A DNA stretch of 64,000 bases from Diospyros lotus (lineage: Eukaryota > Streptophyta > Magnoliopsida > Ericales > Ebenaceae), in NCBI RefSeq assembly GCF_014633365.1, contig NW_026267115.1, positions 294,501 through 358,500 on the forward strand. The letters run 5' to 3'. Positions 44,019 through 57,272 of this stretch are shown one piece after another (the first letter of the stretch is position 1; each line of letters begins with the position of its first letter). Both the position numbers and the translations under genes were made by a program. The notes beneath the pieces were generated by a model. The model was not told where the DNA came from and did no database searches. It saw nothing but the letters and a program-made list of their open reading frames with translations.

Positions 44019-45690
44019 TGGTTGGGCCATTGGGAAAGGCCTTGAAGATTAACTCTTGTAGGGATTCTCAAACGTTAAAACAATTTTGTGGGGTTTCTAA
44101 GCGTTGGTGAAGCATTGCAACAACTAAAAATAAGAAGGTCGATCCAAATTGCGAACTTGGGGATGAGAAAGTGATCATCTAGCGGAGGTAGGAAGACGAA
44201 GGTTAAACAAAGACCAAAGCGTAACAAGTTGTTTGGGACAGAGGTGATGTAAGCAGGTAATTGGTGGAATTTCAAACAATATATTATTTCTCTTTAGCCT
44301 AGTTTGCAGATGTCTTTTGTTTATACTGCATGGTCAATAATTCTATAAATGATGGTAAGCAGTTGTTTCCCCTTATGTGGGTCTACATACTCATTTTTAC
44401 AATAAACTGCAATTGGGTATGTAACGATACAGGACTGTGATCTTACTTGATACTTTTCCTACTTCCTTCTATCATCTTATTCTAGTCCTTAAATCAGATA
44501 AACTGTATACAGTCTGGTACATGAAATGAAGCTTGTGCTAGCCTTTTTCAACCCAAAGCTTCTTATGGATGGTATTCATTTGAAGCCATAAATTTGGGAC
44601 GCCAGCCAAAGCTCAATCACTAATCGCCTTCAGTGTTTTGTTTTCTGCGATTTTTTGCATTTTTGCAGTTTATTAAGTGTTTTGGTCCAAATCCCACGTG
44701 TCTTTTTCTCGTAATGATGACCATCATTGGAAGGTCTCCTGTTACTCTTCTTGGAATTTGCTATCTATCACCAGGTTCAGCTAGTTTTATGGTTTCAACA
44801 AGAAGATGCTAAGGGCTCTGGCATAAAGATGCCACGGGCTTTGTTTGTTCTCATTCTGTGTGGTTTGTCTTTTGATTTTTGTTGGTTGATTTCTTGCTTG
44901 TTTGGTTGGTTCAGTTTGTCGTAGCTAGGTATATGGCACTGTCGCAGTTTTGCTCGAAAGAGTATTGAACCTGAGCATAGCTTAGTGCAAGTCCCTTGCG
45001 AACTTGGCTTAATAGTAGACCTCAAATTTCAGTTCCTTCCTAGCAACACACAAGTTGTGTCCTAGTTTGTAGTTTTCTAATTTGGTCTCTTCGTGTCTTA
45101 GGCATTTGGTTTTTAGTAGGTGTCATGTCGTCGTATTGTATACTCTCTAGAGTATTAGACTTGAGCTAGACTCTATGTAACCATGAAAGGTCCCCTCCCA
45201 GTGGATCTCCATATGTACGTATTCCAAACCTACCCTACCCTCAACAACACCCCCCCACCCCCCAACCAAAAAAAAAAACAAATCATTGCTCCGACATAAA
45301 CTTTTATGTTCTCCTTCTCTTTATTTTTTTTTTCCCTTCTTTTTGTGGGCTAATAAGATTCCATTCATTCAAATAATAAAACAAAAACTTGAGAAAGCAA
45401 AACTGAAACCTTAGGAATTTGAACATCCAAAAGACTTAACTTTGTGTTCCAACTTAACTTTGACTTCAAATTGGAGTTATTACTTTTTCTATTTCATGTT
45501 CCTCCCTTTATGTTGTTTTGATCATGTCGTGTGTGGATCTTGAGTATCTGTTTCTGCTTATGTGAGTGTGTTCTCTAAGGTATGTCCTAGATTGTGTTTT
45601 GTACAAACATTTTAGTTATATATATATATATATCTCTCTTTTACTTAAAAAAAATCATTAATCACCCCCAAGTACAGTGGATTTAACAAA
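44019..45690. other. 3' flank of type B GRF, unit 3, no gene seen
   Basis: Closely matches 14777-16465. The 65-codon open frame at 44727-44924 depends on a base that differs in unit 2, so it is not supported. It ends with a (TA)n tract near 45618-45634 and the junction with the type A fragment. Confidence 0.55.
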
Positions 45691-45842
45691 AACAATACTT
45701 GTTGCGCCATCTCTTTGACAACTGGCCAATGGAGTAGCCCAAGTATGCAGATTGGTCTAAACACTCGATGAACAATATTCCCACATCCTCATTGAATCGA
45801 ACGTCAACCTCATCCTCATCCCAGCAAGAGAAGCCTCTCTAG
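45691..45842 (+). pseudogene. orphan type A GRF C-terminal fragment, unit 3
   Basis: Same fragment as at 16466-16617, encoding LLRHLFDNWPM, but here GAG is followed by TAG, an extra in-frame stop. It has no upstream exon. Confidence 0.8.
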
Positions 45843-48800
45843 CTAGCACTTATTGGGCGAGGTCTTGAGGTTGAACTCTTCTTGAAATTCTAAAACATGA
45901 GCAGAACTGTGTTGGCTTTCTAATAAGAGTTGGTGAAGGAATGCAACAACTAACAACAAGAAGCTCAATTAAATTGTGAACTTAGGGATGAGAGAGTGAA
46001 CTTAGGAAGATGAAATGACAAAGCGCAACCCTTGTTTGTAGATGTTTTTGTCTATGTTATATGGTCAATGTTTCTATAAATGATTATAAGCAGTTGTTTC
46101 TCCCTCATGTGGGTCTAAATATTTATGTATCTTAGTAAAGTGCAATTGCGGATATTATGGTCCAACACTATGATCTTACTTGTGTTACTTTATCTATTTT
46201 CATCTATCATCTTAATCTAGTCTTTAAATCCAACAAACTACGTCAGGTACAAGTTTTCAATATAATTTGATGCATGTGGACATGTCACAAAGATTCTAGT
46301 TAGATTAGTGTTTTTTTTTTTTTTTTTATGCAGTCACTGATCAAGACCTGGTCCAAGCTCGACTCGACTACGCCAGAGAACAGTAGCACCAGAATAATAT
46401 TTTAATACTTCATAAGTTTTAGGGTTCTACTTGATTTAAGATTATACTTCATATTTGATTAGAATTTATTTCTATTAGAATTCTAGTTGAATTTTACTTA
46501 GGATTTATTTCGATTAGGATTCTAGTTGAATTTTATTTACAAGTATTAGATAGATTTTCATTAGCCAAACACTATAAATATGCTTAGAACCTATAGTTTG
46601 TAATTAAGTTTTTCTCAATACAAATTTCAGCAAGCTATTTCGGTCTTCTTAACAAAATAGTCTTGTTTCTGCGTCTTTTTAAAAGTCAAGGTTTGACCAT
46701 TGAAGTTTGTTTTTTCAAAGATTTTATTTTAGTGTGTTTTTTTCACACGCACACTACATGCTATGTCATTTTTTTATTTTTTTGTTAAGGACATTTATTA
46801 TTTTTAGTCTTGACACAATTTATACTTAGGTCTCACATCTAATTTCAAAATAATGGTAATTAAATATGCAAAATTTATCAAATTTCACCTTCCATTCCCA
46901 AGTTCAAATGCTCAATGAATACGATTATGTCAATAATGAAAAATAACTCGTATAGATGATTACCCAAAAAAGAAAAAAAGAAATAACATGCATCGAAAAT
47001 AAAAACAACTCACGTGAAGGAAAGGAAACTCATACTTAATCCTTATGAGAAAATACTTTTTATTGAAAATATAGCAAACTAGATAGGATCAAATACATAG
47101 TTTGTAAATATTTTTGTAACAATACATAGAATTTTTCTTTTTCCTTTTTACCTTTAAATATATTTATGCTTAATTTAACATAGACATACCATGATAAAAT
47201 AGCATCAGACCAATGTTGTGTGCACTGACAATCACGAGTTCTTCTTCCTCAGCCGATGCAGGGGCAACAGATATTCTTTGGTGGAAATAAAGGTGTATCT
47301 TTCCTTATTTATCAACAATTTTGATCCATTCCCTGATTGAATCAAAGAAGGTATTGAACAATATATATCTAAAGATGAAAACCCTTCCCATATCATATCT
47401 AACTATGTTTTAAAATCAATATAAATATATATATATATAAATATCCTAGCAGAAACCTGTATTTGAAAACACCATAAAAAGGTGAGGAAAGTTCTTCTTC
47501 TCCAAACTTCCCTCTCCGTTCTCTCTATAACAAACCTAGATTAAGGTTAGTAAAAACAAAAAATTGCAATGGCATCTTCATTTATGTGATCCAGATAAAA
47601 TCTAAACTTAACAAATGTGAAACTAGGGATGGGGTGGTTTGTTACTATTTTTAAGATAACAATAACTTTAACCATAGTTTTATATCCTTAACAGTAACTG
47701 AACGATATGAATTTTCATAACTGCATCTGTAACTCTTATTATTTATATCTTATTTTTAAATCTTTCATTTTTCTTAACCATTCAGGTTCATTATTTATTC
47801 CAAATTCACTAAATATATATTATTCTCTTAAATGATGCTTAGGCAGATTTACTTCTAGTAGCCTCGCATTTCCTTTGAAACTCTTGTGTTTAGTTTAGTT
47901 ATCAAGCCAGGGTCTTTGGGAGTGCACTTATTTTAACAAATTTAACCCAATTTATGTTATAACTCATATTAAGAAGTTTAAATTTTGAATCATTCTAAAA
48001 TAACAAATTTAAAGGAAAAAGATAAACTTTTTGAAGTCCTACACAAAAATCTTCAGATATTTAGAGTAAATTTGCTAGTCATAAGTGAACATAAAAAGCG
48101 CCTATTTCTGTCAAAATAAAATAACAAACTTTAAATGAATATTGAGTTCATACAACTGTCAAAATAAAATAACAAACTTTAAATGAATATTGAGTTCATA
48201 CAACGGGGTTTGACATTTTTAATATATTTGATATCACCAAAGTAAAACCTATATATTCTAGTGCATCATATAAAGACATATATATATATATAGCAACTAT
48301 AAATGCTACATGCCACAAAAATAACAAAACTTCCCAAAACCTATGCTTCAAGAATTTCTTTCCCCTTCAACCACACTTGCCTTGCCTAGAACATTTGAGT
48401 ATTCCAAGAGATGAACCCAAGTTAAAAGATGATTCTTCTAAGAGAAAAACCCCTAAAAATAAAGCATTCATATCAAATGGGTGCATAAAAAAATGCAAGT
48501 TTCCATTCCACGATACCACTTGTAACTGTATTAGCCTCCTTCCAAGAGCTTTCTCAACTGGTGCCAAAAACGCCTCTTGCAAGATCCCCAACCATATTAT
48601 CTTAGGCTTGAACAACAAGGAAAATATAAGTTTCTACACCACAATACCACTTGTGATTGTATTAACCTTCTTCCAAGAGCTTTTCAAACGGTGCTAGAAG
48701 CGTCTCTTGGGTGGTCCTGAGCATGTCATTTGAGCTCCAAACAACATAGAGCAAAATAAGATGGACATACGTGATGATAGACATAAATAAAAAGTCAACA

Positions 48801-49500
48801 CAAAGTACATTTTCAAAATTGATTTCTCATGTAACATGAAAACCACGAAATAAGAGTTGTGGGTGAGAGAACTTCGCCTTGGGGTCTCTTTAGAGAATAT
48901 CTTGTTCGCTTTTCTTAGCTTCTCAACCACTCCTTAATCACCATGATTGTAAGTTTCTTCCAGTTCTCTCTTCCTTCTTGTCATTTCCCCATTCTTTGCA
49001 AACATACAACTAAATTTCATCCTAACCCTAAATCAAATCGAAGCCCTAACTGTCAAAGAACCCCAATGTAGCCATAGATGAACCCATGCTTTCTATTTAC
49101 TCTCTACCCTCTCTTCTCCTCTCCAATCCCTAACCATAAGAGAAACCCATCACGACCCTAACTAACACAGCAAAGAAAGGATGTTATGACGCATGATTCA
49201 TAGAACCCCATTTGTGGTTCACCATTGAAACTCTCACCAACTTACTTTCTCTTTGTCTTTTTCTCTCTTTGGATCTCTGGTTGACAAATGTTTTTTTCAA
49301 GAGCAAAATGCCTAGTTAGCTAAAAAAAAAAAAGTCAAATAAACTCCCCTACTCTTTCAAATCAGACCATATTAACCATTATGATAGATGTCATTTGACG
49401 ACAGTACCGAATCTGCCACCATACTTTAAAATAGCTAAATAAGCTACTATATTTTCACATCTAAGGATTATATTAACCATTGTGATAAATGTCATCTTGA
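45843..49500. other. type A 3' flank, unit 3, no gene seen
   Basis: Non-coding block matching 16618-20600. A 49-base segment (about 48106-48154 and 48155-48203, GTCAAAATAAAATAACAAAC) is tandemly duplicated only here. The direct-repeat pair lies at 48500-48725. Most of the segment equivalent to 19684-20274 is missing between CTTCCTTC and TTGTCATTTCC near 48978. Confidence 0.55.
46328..46768 (+). mobile_element. probable solo LTR, unit 3
   Basis: The counterpart of 17103-17542 at the same position, with TGCAGTCACTG and CTATGTCA ends and the TATAAATATGC element. Its presence in both units shows it was inserted before they separated. Confidence 0.5.
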
Positions 49501-50928
49501 CACCATGGACAACATTTAATACCCTTAATAGGGTTAACAATACCCCCCAATTAAACCCTAATTTAAAAATTACATTCCAAACAAACATGATGCAATCTAG
49601 GGTTATTGTTGTAAGGCGATTGAAGTTGCGCGGTATTCTTCGAATCTTGATTTAGTCTTTTTGTCCTTGCTCCTTCTAAAGAATCAAAATAGTCACTCTT
49701 ATCTCCCTCATGCTCCCTCATTCAACTCACAATGCAATTAACCCTTGATCACAAACATTTGGAATGTGGATGATTTTGAGTGTACTTTTGAATTACGAAT
49801 TGATTAGGGAAATTTTAACACTTTTAATGGAATTAAAATATAGTTCAACGACATCGAGACAACATATATATACCATAATGGCTAAAGTGACTCAAATTTA
49901 AAAATACAATGATTTATTTGACCATTTTTAAATTAAGTAAAGTAGTGAATTTGACGTCATCATCCAATATATAGTCAACCATAATGGTTAACATGGCCTA
50001 ATTTCCAAAACTACAATTGTTTATTTGGCCCTTTTTAAGATACAATAGTCAATTTGACACTTCGACTTTTTTATTACTTACATATGTCTTTATATGTATA
50101 TGTTTGAAAATATCTTTAATTATATGTTTAAGTATATTTTTTATAAAATTATTTACTTATTTCTTTTTCATGATCTGAATGTATATTTATTTTATATGCT
50201 AAATATATTTTCATATTTTTAGTTGATATTTATATTTTAAAAATATCAAATATATTATGTAACAGAAGATATATTTTATCTAAAAAAATTTATAAATACA
50301 TTTAGTTTAAAAGAGAACAGTGTCTTAGCAAAAAAAGCAAAAAGGAGAAATAGAATCATTAGACCAAATTAGGCCAAATCACCGGGGTGGTCAAAGCAAT
50401 ATACTTGAAACAAAAACCAAAGCTAGTTTCATTTTTGGTTTGTTCATTTTATAAGGTTACGTTTGAATAGAATCATTAGACCCTATCATTTGTCATTTGA
50501 TCATATTTGAAATTCTAAATTCATTATTTCCATATATAATTGTTGGAAGCAATTGAATTTTGGTCTAAATTCATACTAAATTTGAAATAGAAGAATTTTC
50601 ATTAGAATAAAATCATATGAGCCAAAAAAAAAAAAAATTGAAACAACATCTTTATTACTGTCATTTCGAGAGATAGAATTCAAACTGCGATTATTTTAAA
50701 TAATAGAATTTAAAATAAAATCATTTGAAATCTCAATATTCAAATGTAATTTATAGAATATTATAATATATTATTCAAGATAAAACAAAAGTCAATTAAA
50801 GAAGGAAATTTTGAAAATTAAGTCAGGCGAAATTTGTAATTTTAATGACCATTATATACGTTATATAATAATATTTGGTAAGTTCAAATAAATGGTCTTG
50901 AATTGGGACATCTCCTTTAATCGACTTG

Positions 50929-50936
50929 TATAAATC
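50929..50936 (+). promoter_or_regulatory. TATA box, exon 1a of unit 4
   Basis: TATAAATC lies 121 bases before the ATG at 51050. Confidence 0.55.
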
Positions 50937-51049
50937 CCCCCTACTGGTTGCCCTCAAAGTATGCCCTCTTCGATTCCCCTCTTTTATAGTCATCTTTCTC
51001 TTCCTTCCATTATCTTCACAAATTTGTTAACTATAATAGATTTTGGGTC

Positions 51050-51996
51050 ATGGGTTTAGATAGCTCCATTTATCCATTCGATTCAACCTCTATTTCTCAT
51101 GCCACTTCACAACCAAAGGCTACTAATCTACAGAGCAACAATAGATATCTGTTTCAAATTGATGGGAGATTTGAGTCAAGAGCAAAGGACAATATGAGTT
51201 TTAAAGTAGCCAAAACTTGTGATTCTAGAGCCCCGATTACAATACACCAAAACCTGGTCAACTCTTCTTACTCAAATGCACAAATCCCTTTTGATAGTAA
51301 TGCGGGTAATGTGAAACATCTTTCCACTCAACAAAATAAGAGTTTTTTAGGGTTTTATTTAGTTTTGTCTTGAAATAAACTTTCTTCTTTTATCTTCTTT
51401 AGGTTTTATTTAGTTCTCTTTTATAGATGTTAATTTCTTTGAATTTCACTGATTTGTAATTTCACCTTTCAATTTGTTGTGTTTGATATGTGATTGATTG
51501 ATAATTGAAAAATGTATGTTATACATATAAAAATATTTTAATTTTGATTTCATTAAATTGAAATAAAGTGGATAAACTGGAAACATATAGAGGACTGATA
51601 GGACTAACAAATGAAAAAAAAATATTTTATTTCACAATTTATTGTTATATATATTTATTGAATTTTTTAAAATCTCTTTCCCTCATTTTCCATCTATATG
51701 TGTACCATTATAACTCAACAAGTTCATTCCGTTCAGGCTCTAGTTCTCAGACTGCTTCACAACCAAAGGCCACTGATATACAAAGCAACAGTGGGAATCA
51801 GTTTCAAATTAACCAGAGATCTTCGTTTAGAACAGAGGACAATCGAAGTTTCAAAGTAGCCAAAACGAGTGATTCTATAGCCCCCATTGCAATATATTTA
51901 TTTTATATGAATATATATTTTTCTTGTTTTAGTTTATATCTGTATTTTAAAAAAATATATATATTATATAAAAGAAGATATTTTTTCCTAAAATAA
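51050..51996 (+). pseudogene. truncated type A GRF 5' end, unit 4 (exons 1a and 2a)
   Basis: Exon 1a (51050-51305) begins MGLDSSIYPFDSTS and ends at AATGCGG/GTAATG, where the other copies have AATGCAG, so the last AG before the donor is changed but GT is kept. Exon 2a starts at 51737 (GSSSQTASQPKATDIQSN), loses homology near 51892 and stops at 51996. It is the same kind of fragment as in units 2 and 3. Confidence 0.7.
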
Positions 51997-52286
51997 AATT
52001 TATAAATACACGTACTTTAAAAGAGAAATAGTTGTCTTAGCAAAAAAGTAAAAAGGAGAAATAGTGAAAGCAAAAAAGAGGAGAGGCAGCAGATAATCCA
52101 AGGGTAAAATGCACAATATGGTATATTATGGTATATATATTATTTCAAGATAAAATGGAAATGAATAAAATTGACAATTAAATCAAGCAAAATTTGTAAT
52201 TTAATGGGTCTTATATTTGTTATATAATCATATTGGATAAGTTCAAACAACTAGTCCTAAATTGGGAGGTTCTTTTAATTGAGTTG

Positions 52287-52294
52287 TATAAATT
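52287..52294 (+). promoter_or_regulatory. TATA box of type B GRF, unit 4
   Basis: TATAAATT lies 116 bases before the ATG at 52403, as in unit 2. Confidence 0.6.
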
Positions 52295-52402
52295 GCCCTG
52301 TTACTCGCCTTCAAACTATGCCTCTTTGATTTCCCTCTTTTATTTCTATCTTTCTATTCTGTCTATTCTTTTTGTAGATATGTTAATATAGATTTTGGAT
52401 CA

Positions 52403-54577
52403 ATGGGTTTGGATAGCTCAACTAGTCCATTCGATGTAGCCTTTATTTCTCAGGTTGCTTCACAATTGGAGACCGTCGATGTACGAAACAACAGTGAATA
52501 TCCGTTTCAGATTGAGGGGAGATCTAGGTCCAAAGTAGAAGAAGACAATAGAAGTTTTAAAATAGTCAGGACTGGTGATTCTAGAGCCTCGATTGCAATA
52601 CACCAAAACCCAATCAACTCTATGTATGTCACACAAAGCCCCTTTGATAAAAATACAGGTAATGTAAGCATCTTCCCACTCAACAAAACAATAATTTTTT
52701 TAAGGGTTTTAATTACTTTTGTCAAGAAGTAAACTTTCTTCTTTACTTTTGTCAATAAGTAAACAATAATTTTTTAAGGGTTTTAATTACTTTTGATAAA
52801 AAAAACCTTTTAGTTTTGATTTCATCAATTTGAAAGGATGTGGATAACATGGCAGAACATATAGAGGACTAATAGGACAAACAAATGGAAAAAATTATTT
52901 TCTTTCACTCTTTCTTCTTACATATTCATTATATATATTTTTTAATTTCCTTCCCTTATTTTCCATCTATGTATGTACCATTATGTTCCTAGTAAAGCAT
53001 GCTAGTATTCTATCTCACTTGTGTTTTTAGATCTTACATTTTCTATCTAATTTTTAAATATTAACAATATATACATTATTGCCAAAAATCTCAGGTTTTT
53101 TTAAACAAATTAATATTTTTTTAATTTAGAACCCAACTTGCTTCAAATTTGATATTTTTATTAAGATAGTATTGAATGTTATCCAAGCTAGAGCCAAGAG
53201 ACTCGCAAGTCTTGTACAAAGGCAAACTCGCTAATTTCACTAGCAGGTTTTTCTTCACTTAAACTTAGATATTATTTGATACTAATTTAGTTAAAAAAAA
53301 TTACAAAACTGATACTAGTTTTATAAAAATTAAAAATATTAATATTAATTTATTAAATAACTCAGAAACATTTACCAATTTTCATTCTTATTCACCTTTC
53401 AGGCTATCATTGTGGAGGCATAAATGCTGCCATGGGAACTCCTAACATGATGGGAACTCCATGTCCATTTACTCGTGCTCAGTTGGTTGAGCTAGAGCAA
53501 CAGATAAAGATATATAAGTGCATCAATGAAAATTCACCTATTCCATCCGATTTGCTCATGGCGCTAAGTGCTTCCCTCAACCCAAATCAATTAATTGGTT
53601 TTCCTAGATCCGATGCTACCAATGCAGGTTTGGATTATTTTTCTTCCTTGTGACTCCCCTCATTTTAGAATGACTATGGTTTCTCTTCAGCTTTAATCTC
53701 CCATGCATGGTTTAATTAGTTGATTTATGATATTTTGTTTTGGTTTTCAAATGAAGTGGGAAGCAATAATTTTCAACTAGGAGCATCGGGTGACAGTTCT
53801 CCTACGCTTGATAGATGCCAGTGGGCATATGAGAATAAATGGCGATGCTCAAAAACTGCAATTCCAAACAAAAAATATTGTGAAAGTCATATATATAAGC
53901 ATCGCCTCTACTCAGGAAAGCATGTGGAAGGAGAGGCTATTAAGGTCTACGAATCTGCTCCAGAGGAGGCAGCTCATGTTGGTGGATCTGCATCTATATC
54001 GACCCCTTGTGGTGGTGTTGCCACTGCCCAATATCAGTCCATCAACTTCCCATCTGATGCTGAGGGCCTTGGTGTAGGAATCTAAGTTAACAAGTAAGGA
54101 CCCTATACTTCCTTTCATTAGTCTACTCTCTCACTATCCACTTCAAGATATTCATATGTTCATCATTATTGCTAACATGTAAACTACATACATATTTCTA
54201 ACATAATGCTTTTTCTCATTTTTATTTGTTTCCCGTTTAATGTATGCATTAGAGTGAAAGATCCACCAGGCCACCTTGTCACATCTCCCGCCACTACCAT
54301 GGGTTTAGGGTTTCCATCCTCTAGTCAAAACTTTGACAAACCAATTCTCTCAAAGTTTGCTGAGAATGACACTGACATGAATCTCAAGGATTATTTCAAT
54401 GACTTCAGTGACCTTGAATCCCAGGAGCGATGCTCTTTGCGCCATCTCTTTGAAAACTGGCCAGCAGAGCAACCCGAGTACGCAGATTGGTCTAGTCTCT
54501 CCATGAAGAATATTCCTATAGGCTTATCAGATCAAACACCAGCCTCACCCTCATCCCAACAAAAGAAGTTTATGTAG
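52403..54577 (+). pseudogene. type B GRF, unit 4, with premature stop after WRC
   Basis: Exons 52403-52658, 53403-53627, 53757-54093 and 54253-54577 have the same lengths and splice sites as the unit 2 and 3 genes. QLQ and the WRC finger C-x9-C-x10-C-x2-H are complete. In the WRC exon the codon after GVGI is TAA (54083-54085) where unit 3 has TGC, four codons before the donor. The product would be 269 residues and lack the 111-residue C-terminal part with LRHLFENWP and DWSSLSM, although that exon itself is still open. The stop lies upstream of the last junction but only about 8 bases away, so nonsense-mediated decay is uncertain. A truncated GIF- and DNA-binding protein is possible. I class it as a pseudogene because of the stop. 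Confidence 0.75.
53909..53929 (+). promoter_or_regulatory. miR396 target site (altered 5' side), unit 4 GRF
   Basis: Identical to the site in units 2 and 3, so any miR396 control would extend to the truncated copy. Confidence 0.6.
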
Positions 54578-55912
54578 TGGTTCGGCCATTGGGAAAGGCC
54601 TTGAACATTAACTCTTGTAGGGATTCTCAAACGTAAAAACAATTTTTTGGGGTTTCTAAGAAGGTCGATCCAAATTGCGAACTTGGGGATGAGAAAGTGA
54701 TCATCTAGAGGAGGTAGGAAGATGAAGGTTAAACAAAGACCAAAGCGTAACATGTTTGGGACAAAGGTGATGTAAGCAGGTAATTGGTGGAATTTCAAAC
54801 AATATATTATTTCTCTTTAGCCTAGTTTGCAGATGTCTTTTGTTTATACTGCATGGTCAATAATTCTATAAATGATGGTAAGCAGTTGTTTCCCCTTATG
54901 TGGGTCTACGTACTCATTTTTACAATAAACTGCAATTGGGTATGTAACGATACAGGACTGTGATCTTACTTGATATATACTTTTCCTACTTCCTTCTGTC
55001 ATCTTATTCTAGTCTTTAAATCAGATAAACTGTATACAGTCTGGTACATGAAATGAAGCTTGTGCTAACCTTTATCAACCCAAAGCTTCTTATGGATGGT
55101 ATTCATTTGAAGCCATAAATTTGGGACGCGAGCCAAAGCTCAATCACTAATCGCCTTCAGTGTTTTGTTTTCTGCGATTTTTTGTATTTTTGCAGTTTAT
55201 TAAGTGTTTTGGTCCAAATCCCACGTGTCTTTTTCTCGTAATGATGACCATCATTTGAAGGTCTCATGTTACTCTTCTTGGAATTTGCTATCTATCACCA
55301 GGTTCAGCTAGTTTATTTTATGGCTCCAACAAGAAGATGCTAAGGGCTCTGGCATAAAGATGCCACGGGCTTTGTTTGTTCTCATTCTCTGTGGTTTGTC
55401 TTTTGATTTTTGTTGGTTGATTTCGTGCTTGTGTGGTTGGTTCAGTTTGTCGTAGCTAGGTATATGGCATTGTCACAGTTTTGCTCGAAAGAGTATTGAA
55501 CCTGAGCACAGCTTAGTGCAAGTCCCTTGCGGACTTGGCTTAATAGTAGACCTCAAATTTCAGTTCCTTCCTAGCAACACACAAGCTGTGTCTTAGTTTG
55601 TAGTTTTCTAATTTGGTCTCTTCGTGTCTTAGGCATTTGGTTTTTAGTAGGTGTCATGTCGTCGTATTGTATACTCTCTAGAGTTTTAGACTTGAGCTAG
55701 ACTCTATGTAACTATGAAAGGTCCCCTCCCAGTGGATCTCCATATGTACGTATTCCAAACCTACCCTACCCTCAACACCCCCCCCCCCCCCCCCCCCCCC
55801 CCCCCACCCTCCCGCCCAACCAAAAAAAAAAAAAAAAAAATATCTCCGATATAGACTTTTATGTTCTCCTTCTCTTTATTTTTTTTTTGGGCTAATAAGA
55901 TTCCATTCATTC
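54578..55912. other. 3' flank of type B GRF, unit 4, no gene seen
   Basis: Matches 14777-16120, with a small deletion near 54660 (the GCGTTGGTGAAGC stretch is missing). It contains a run of 28 C at 55778-55805, where unit 2 has shorter mixed C tracts, and ends at the insertion of element B. Confidence 0.55.
55778..55805 (+). repeat. poly-C tract (28 C)
   Basis: An uninterrupted run of 28 C followed by a poly-A tract (about 55822-55839). Units 2 and 3 have interrupted C tracts here. Confidence 0.9.
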
Positions 55913-56224
55913 TGTTATATTTTTTGTAAATCATCAAATGTGGCCCATAGGATTGGGGGGCCATTAGGCAACCATGGGCTGCTGGAGGGCCAATATGCAG
56001 CCACCTTTGGGCCAGCCCAAACCCTTGGTTTTCTGGCTTTTTGTCGTGTTGCCTGTAGTCGTTCCTTTTGCACAATCTTATCCAGGCCGTCTGTGTTGCT
56101 TTATTGAGAGCAATCCCAGCCATTCAATCGCCTTATTTATCACGCCTCGAGATTGATGATTCGTAGAAGGGAAAAAGACGGAAGAAAAGAAGGGGTGCCG
56201 AGGTGGCTGTCATTTTAGTGTTTC

Positions 56225-56286
<62 letters not shown>

Positions 56287-56604
56287 ATGCTGTACAATTC
56301 GTCCTCCCTTTCGTGTTCTCTAGTTTCTTGTTTTGATCGAATGTAAGCTCTTAATCTGTTAGTGATTCTGAGCGTTTTTGTATTGAAAACCAGGGTTGTT
56401 TTGGGTTTCGATTTCATTGTAATCGGATTGAATATATTAGTGGAGTGAGTTATTCTCACCGGAGCTCAAGTGGACGTAGCCCCTGTTTTGGGGTGAACCA
56501 CTATAAATCTTCTGCCTCTTGTTTCGTTTATGTCTTTATTTCATTAGAGTCGATTTTGACAGTATGTGTGTGTGGAGATTTGCTATCTCTGTTTGTTCGT
56601 AACA
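55913..56604 (+). repeat. 5' LTR of element B
   Basis: Begins TGTTATATTTT and ends TTCGTAACA. It includes a (TC)n tract of about 26 repeats at 56230-56282, which is also in the 3' LTR. Confidence 0.92.
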
Positions 56605-56605
56605 G

Positions 56606-56617
56606 TGGTATCAGAGC
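56606..56617 (+). promoter_or_regulatory. primer binding site of element B
   Basis: TGGTATCAGAGC, one base after the LTR, complementary to initiator tRNA-Met. Confidence 0.9.
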
Positions 56618-56819
56618 TTCTAGTTTCGTATCAAAAGTTTTGGGTCAAAATCGTGTTCAATTTTTTCGAAATCTAGGGTTTCCTTTCTCTTCTCTGTGTC
56701 GGTGTTGTTTTAAAAATTCTAGGGTTTACTGAAGAGACCCTGTCAGCGGGAGTTTGCTGTGCAGGTCTCAGTCAGTAATCTAGGATTTATTTTTTGGGCA
56801 TTTTTCGTGCAACACGAAA

Positions 56820-57272
56820 ATGACAACAACCCGATTTGAAATCGGTACATTCGATGGAAAAGGGGATTTCAGAAGTTGGAAAAAGAAGATGAGGGTTTTT
56901 CTCTCTCATCACAAAGTGTTTATAGCACTTGAGCCAGATGACCGAAAATGGTCACCTGAGCAGCTGGCTCGAACTGATGAAATCAGAGAAGAGGTATTTA
57001 ATCTGATATTTCTTCATCTCGATGATTCTGTAATCTGTAAGGTTGACAGTATATCTCTACCCCTTGATCTTTGGAATAGATTAGAATCTCTATATTCTGT
57101 TATGTCTGCTCCAAATTTGGTTTATTTAAAAGGCATGTTGTTTAACTTTAAGATGAATACCTCTAAATCTATGGATGAAAACATAGATGAATTTACTAAA
57201 CTCACTTTGTTACTAAGAGGTACTGATCAGGCTTTAGGCGATACTAGTGAAGCCATGATTTTGTTAAACTCA
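56820..57272 (+). pseudogene. gag of element B, N-terminal part
   Basis: Starts MTTTRFEIGTFDGKGDFRSW, the Copia Gag opening also seen in element A. LWNRLESLYSVMSAPN and MLFNFKMNTSKSMDENIDEF follow. The frame is open until the Cassandra array interrupts it after MILLNS, and it continues with LPDDYDVV at 58429. Confidence 0.88.

Larger units (their letters stand above)
39539..50363 (+). repeat. GRF tandem unit 3
   Basis: It has the same order of elements as unit 2 without Copia A or Cassandra, so it shows the unit's basic length of about 10.8 kb. Private changes are a 151-base insertion at 42084-42234 and loss of the equivalent of about 19684-20274 in the 3' flank. Confidence 0.87.

Noticed and set aside
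44727..44924. 65-codon open frame with a hydrophobic end
   Set aside because: The start and frame are not preserved in the near-identical unit 2 and unit 4 copies.
56230..56282. (TC)n tract as a regulatory GAGA element
   Set aside because: It is present in both LTRs of element B with different lengths and is best explained as a microsatellite.
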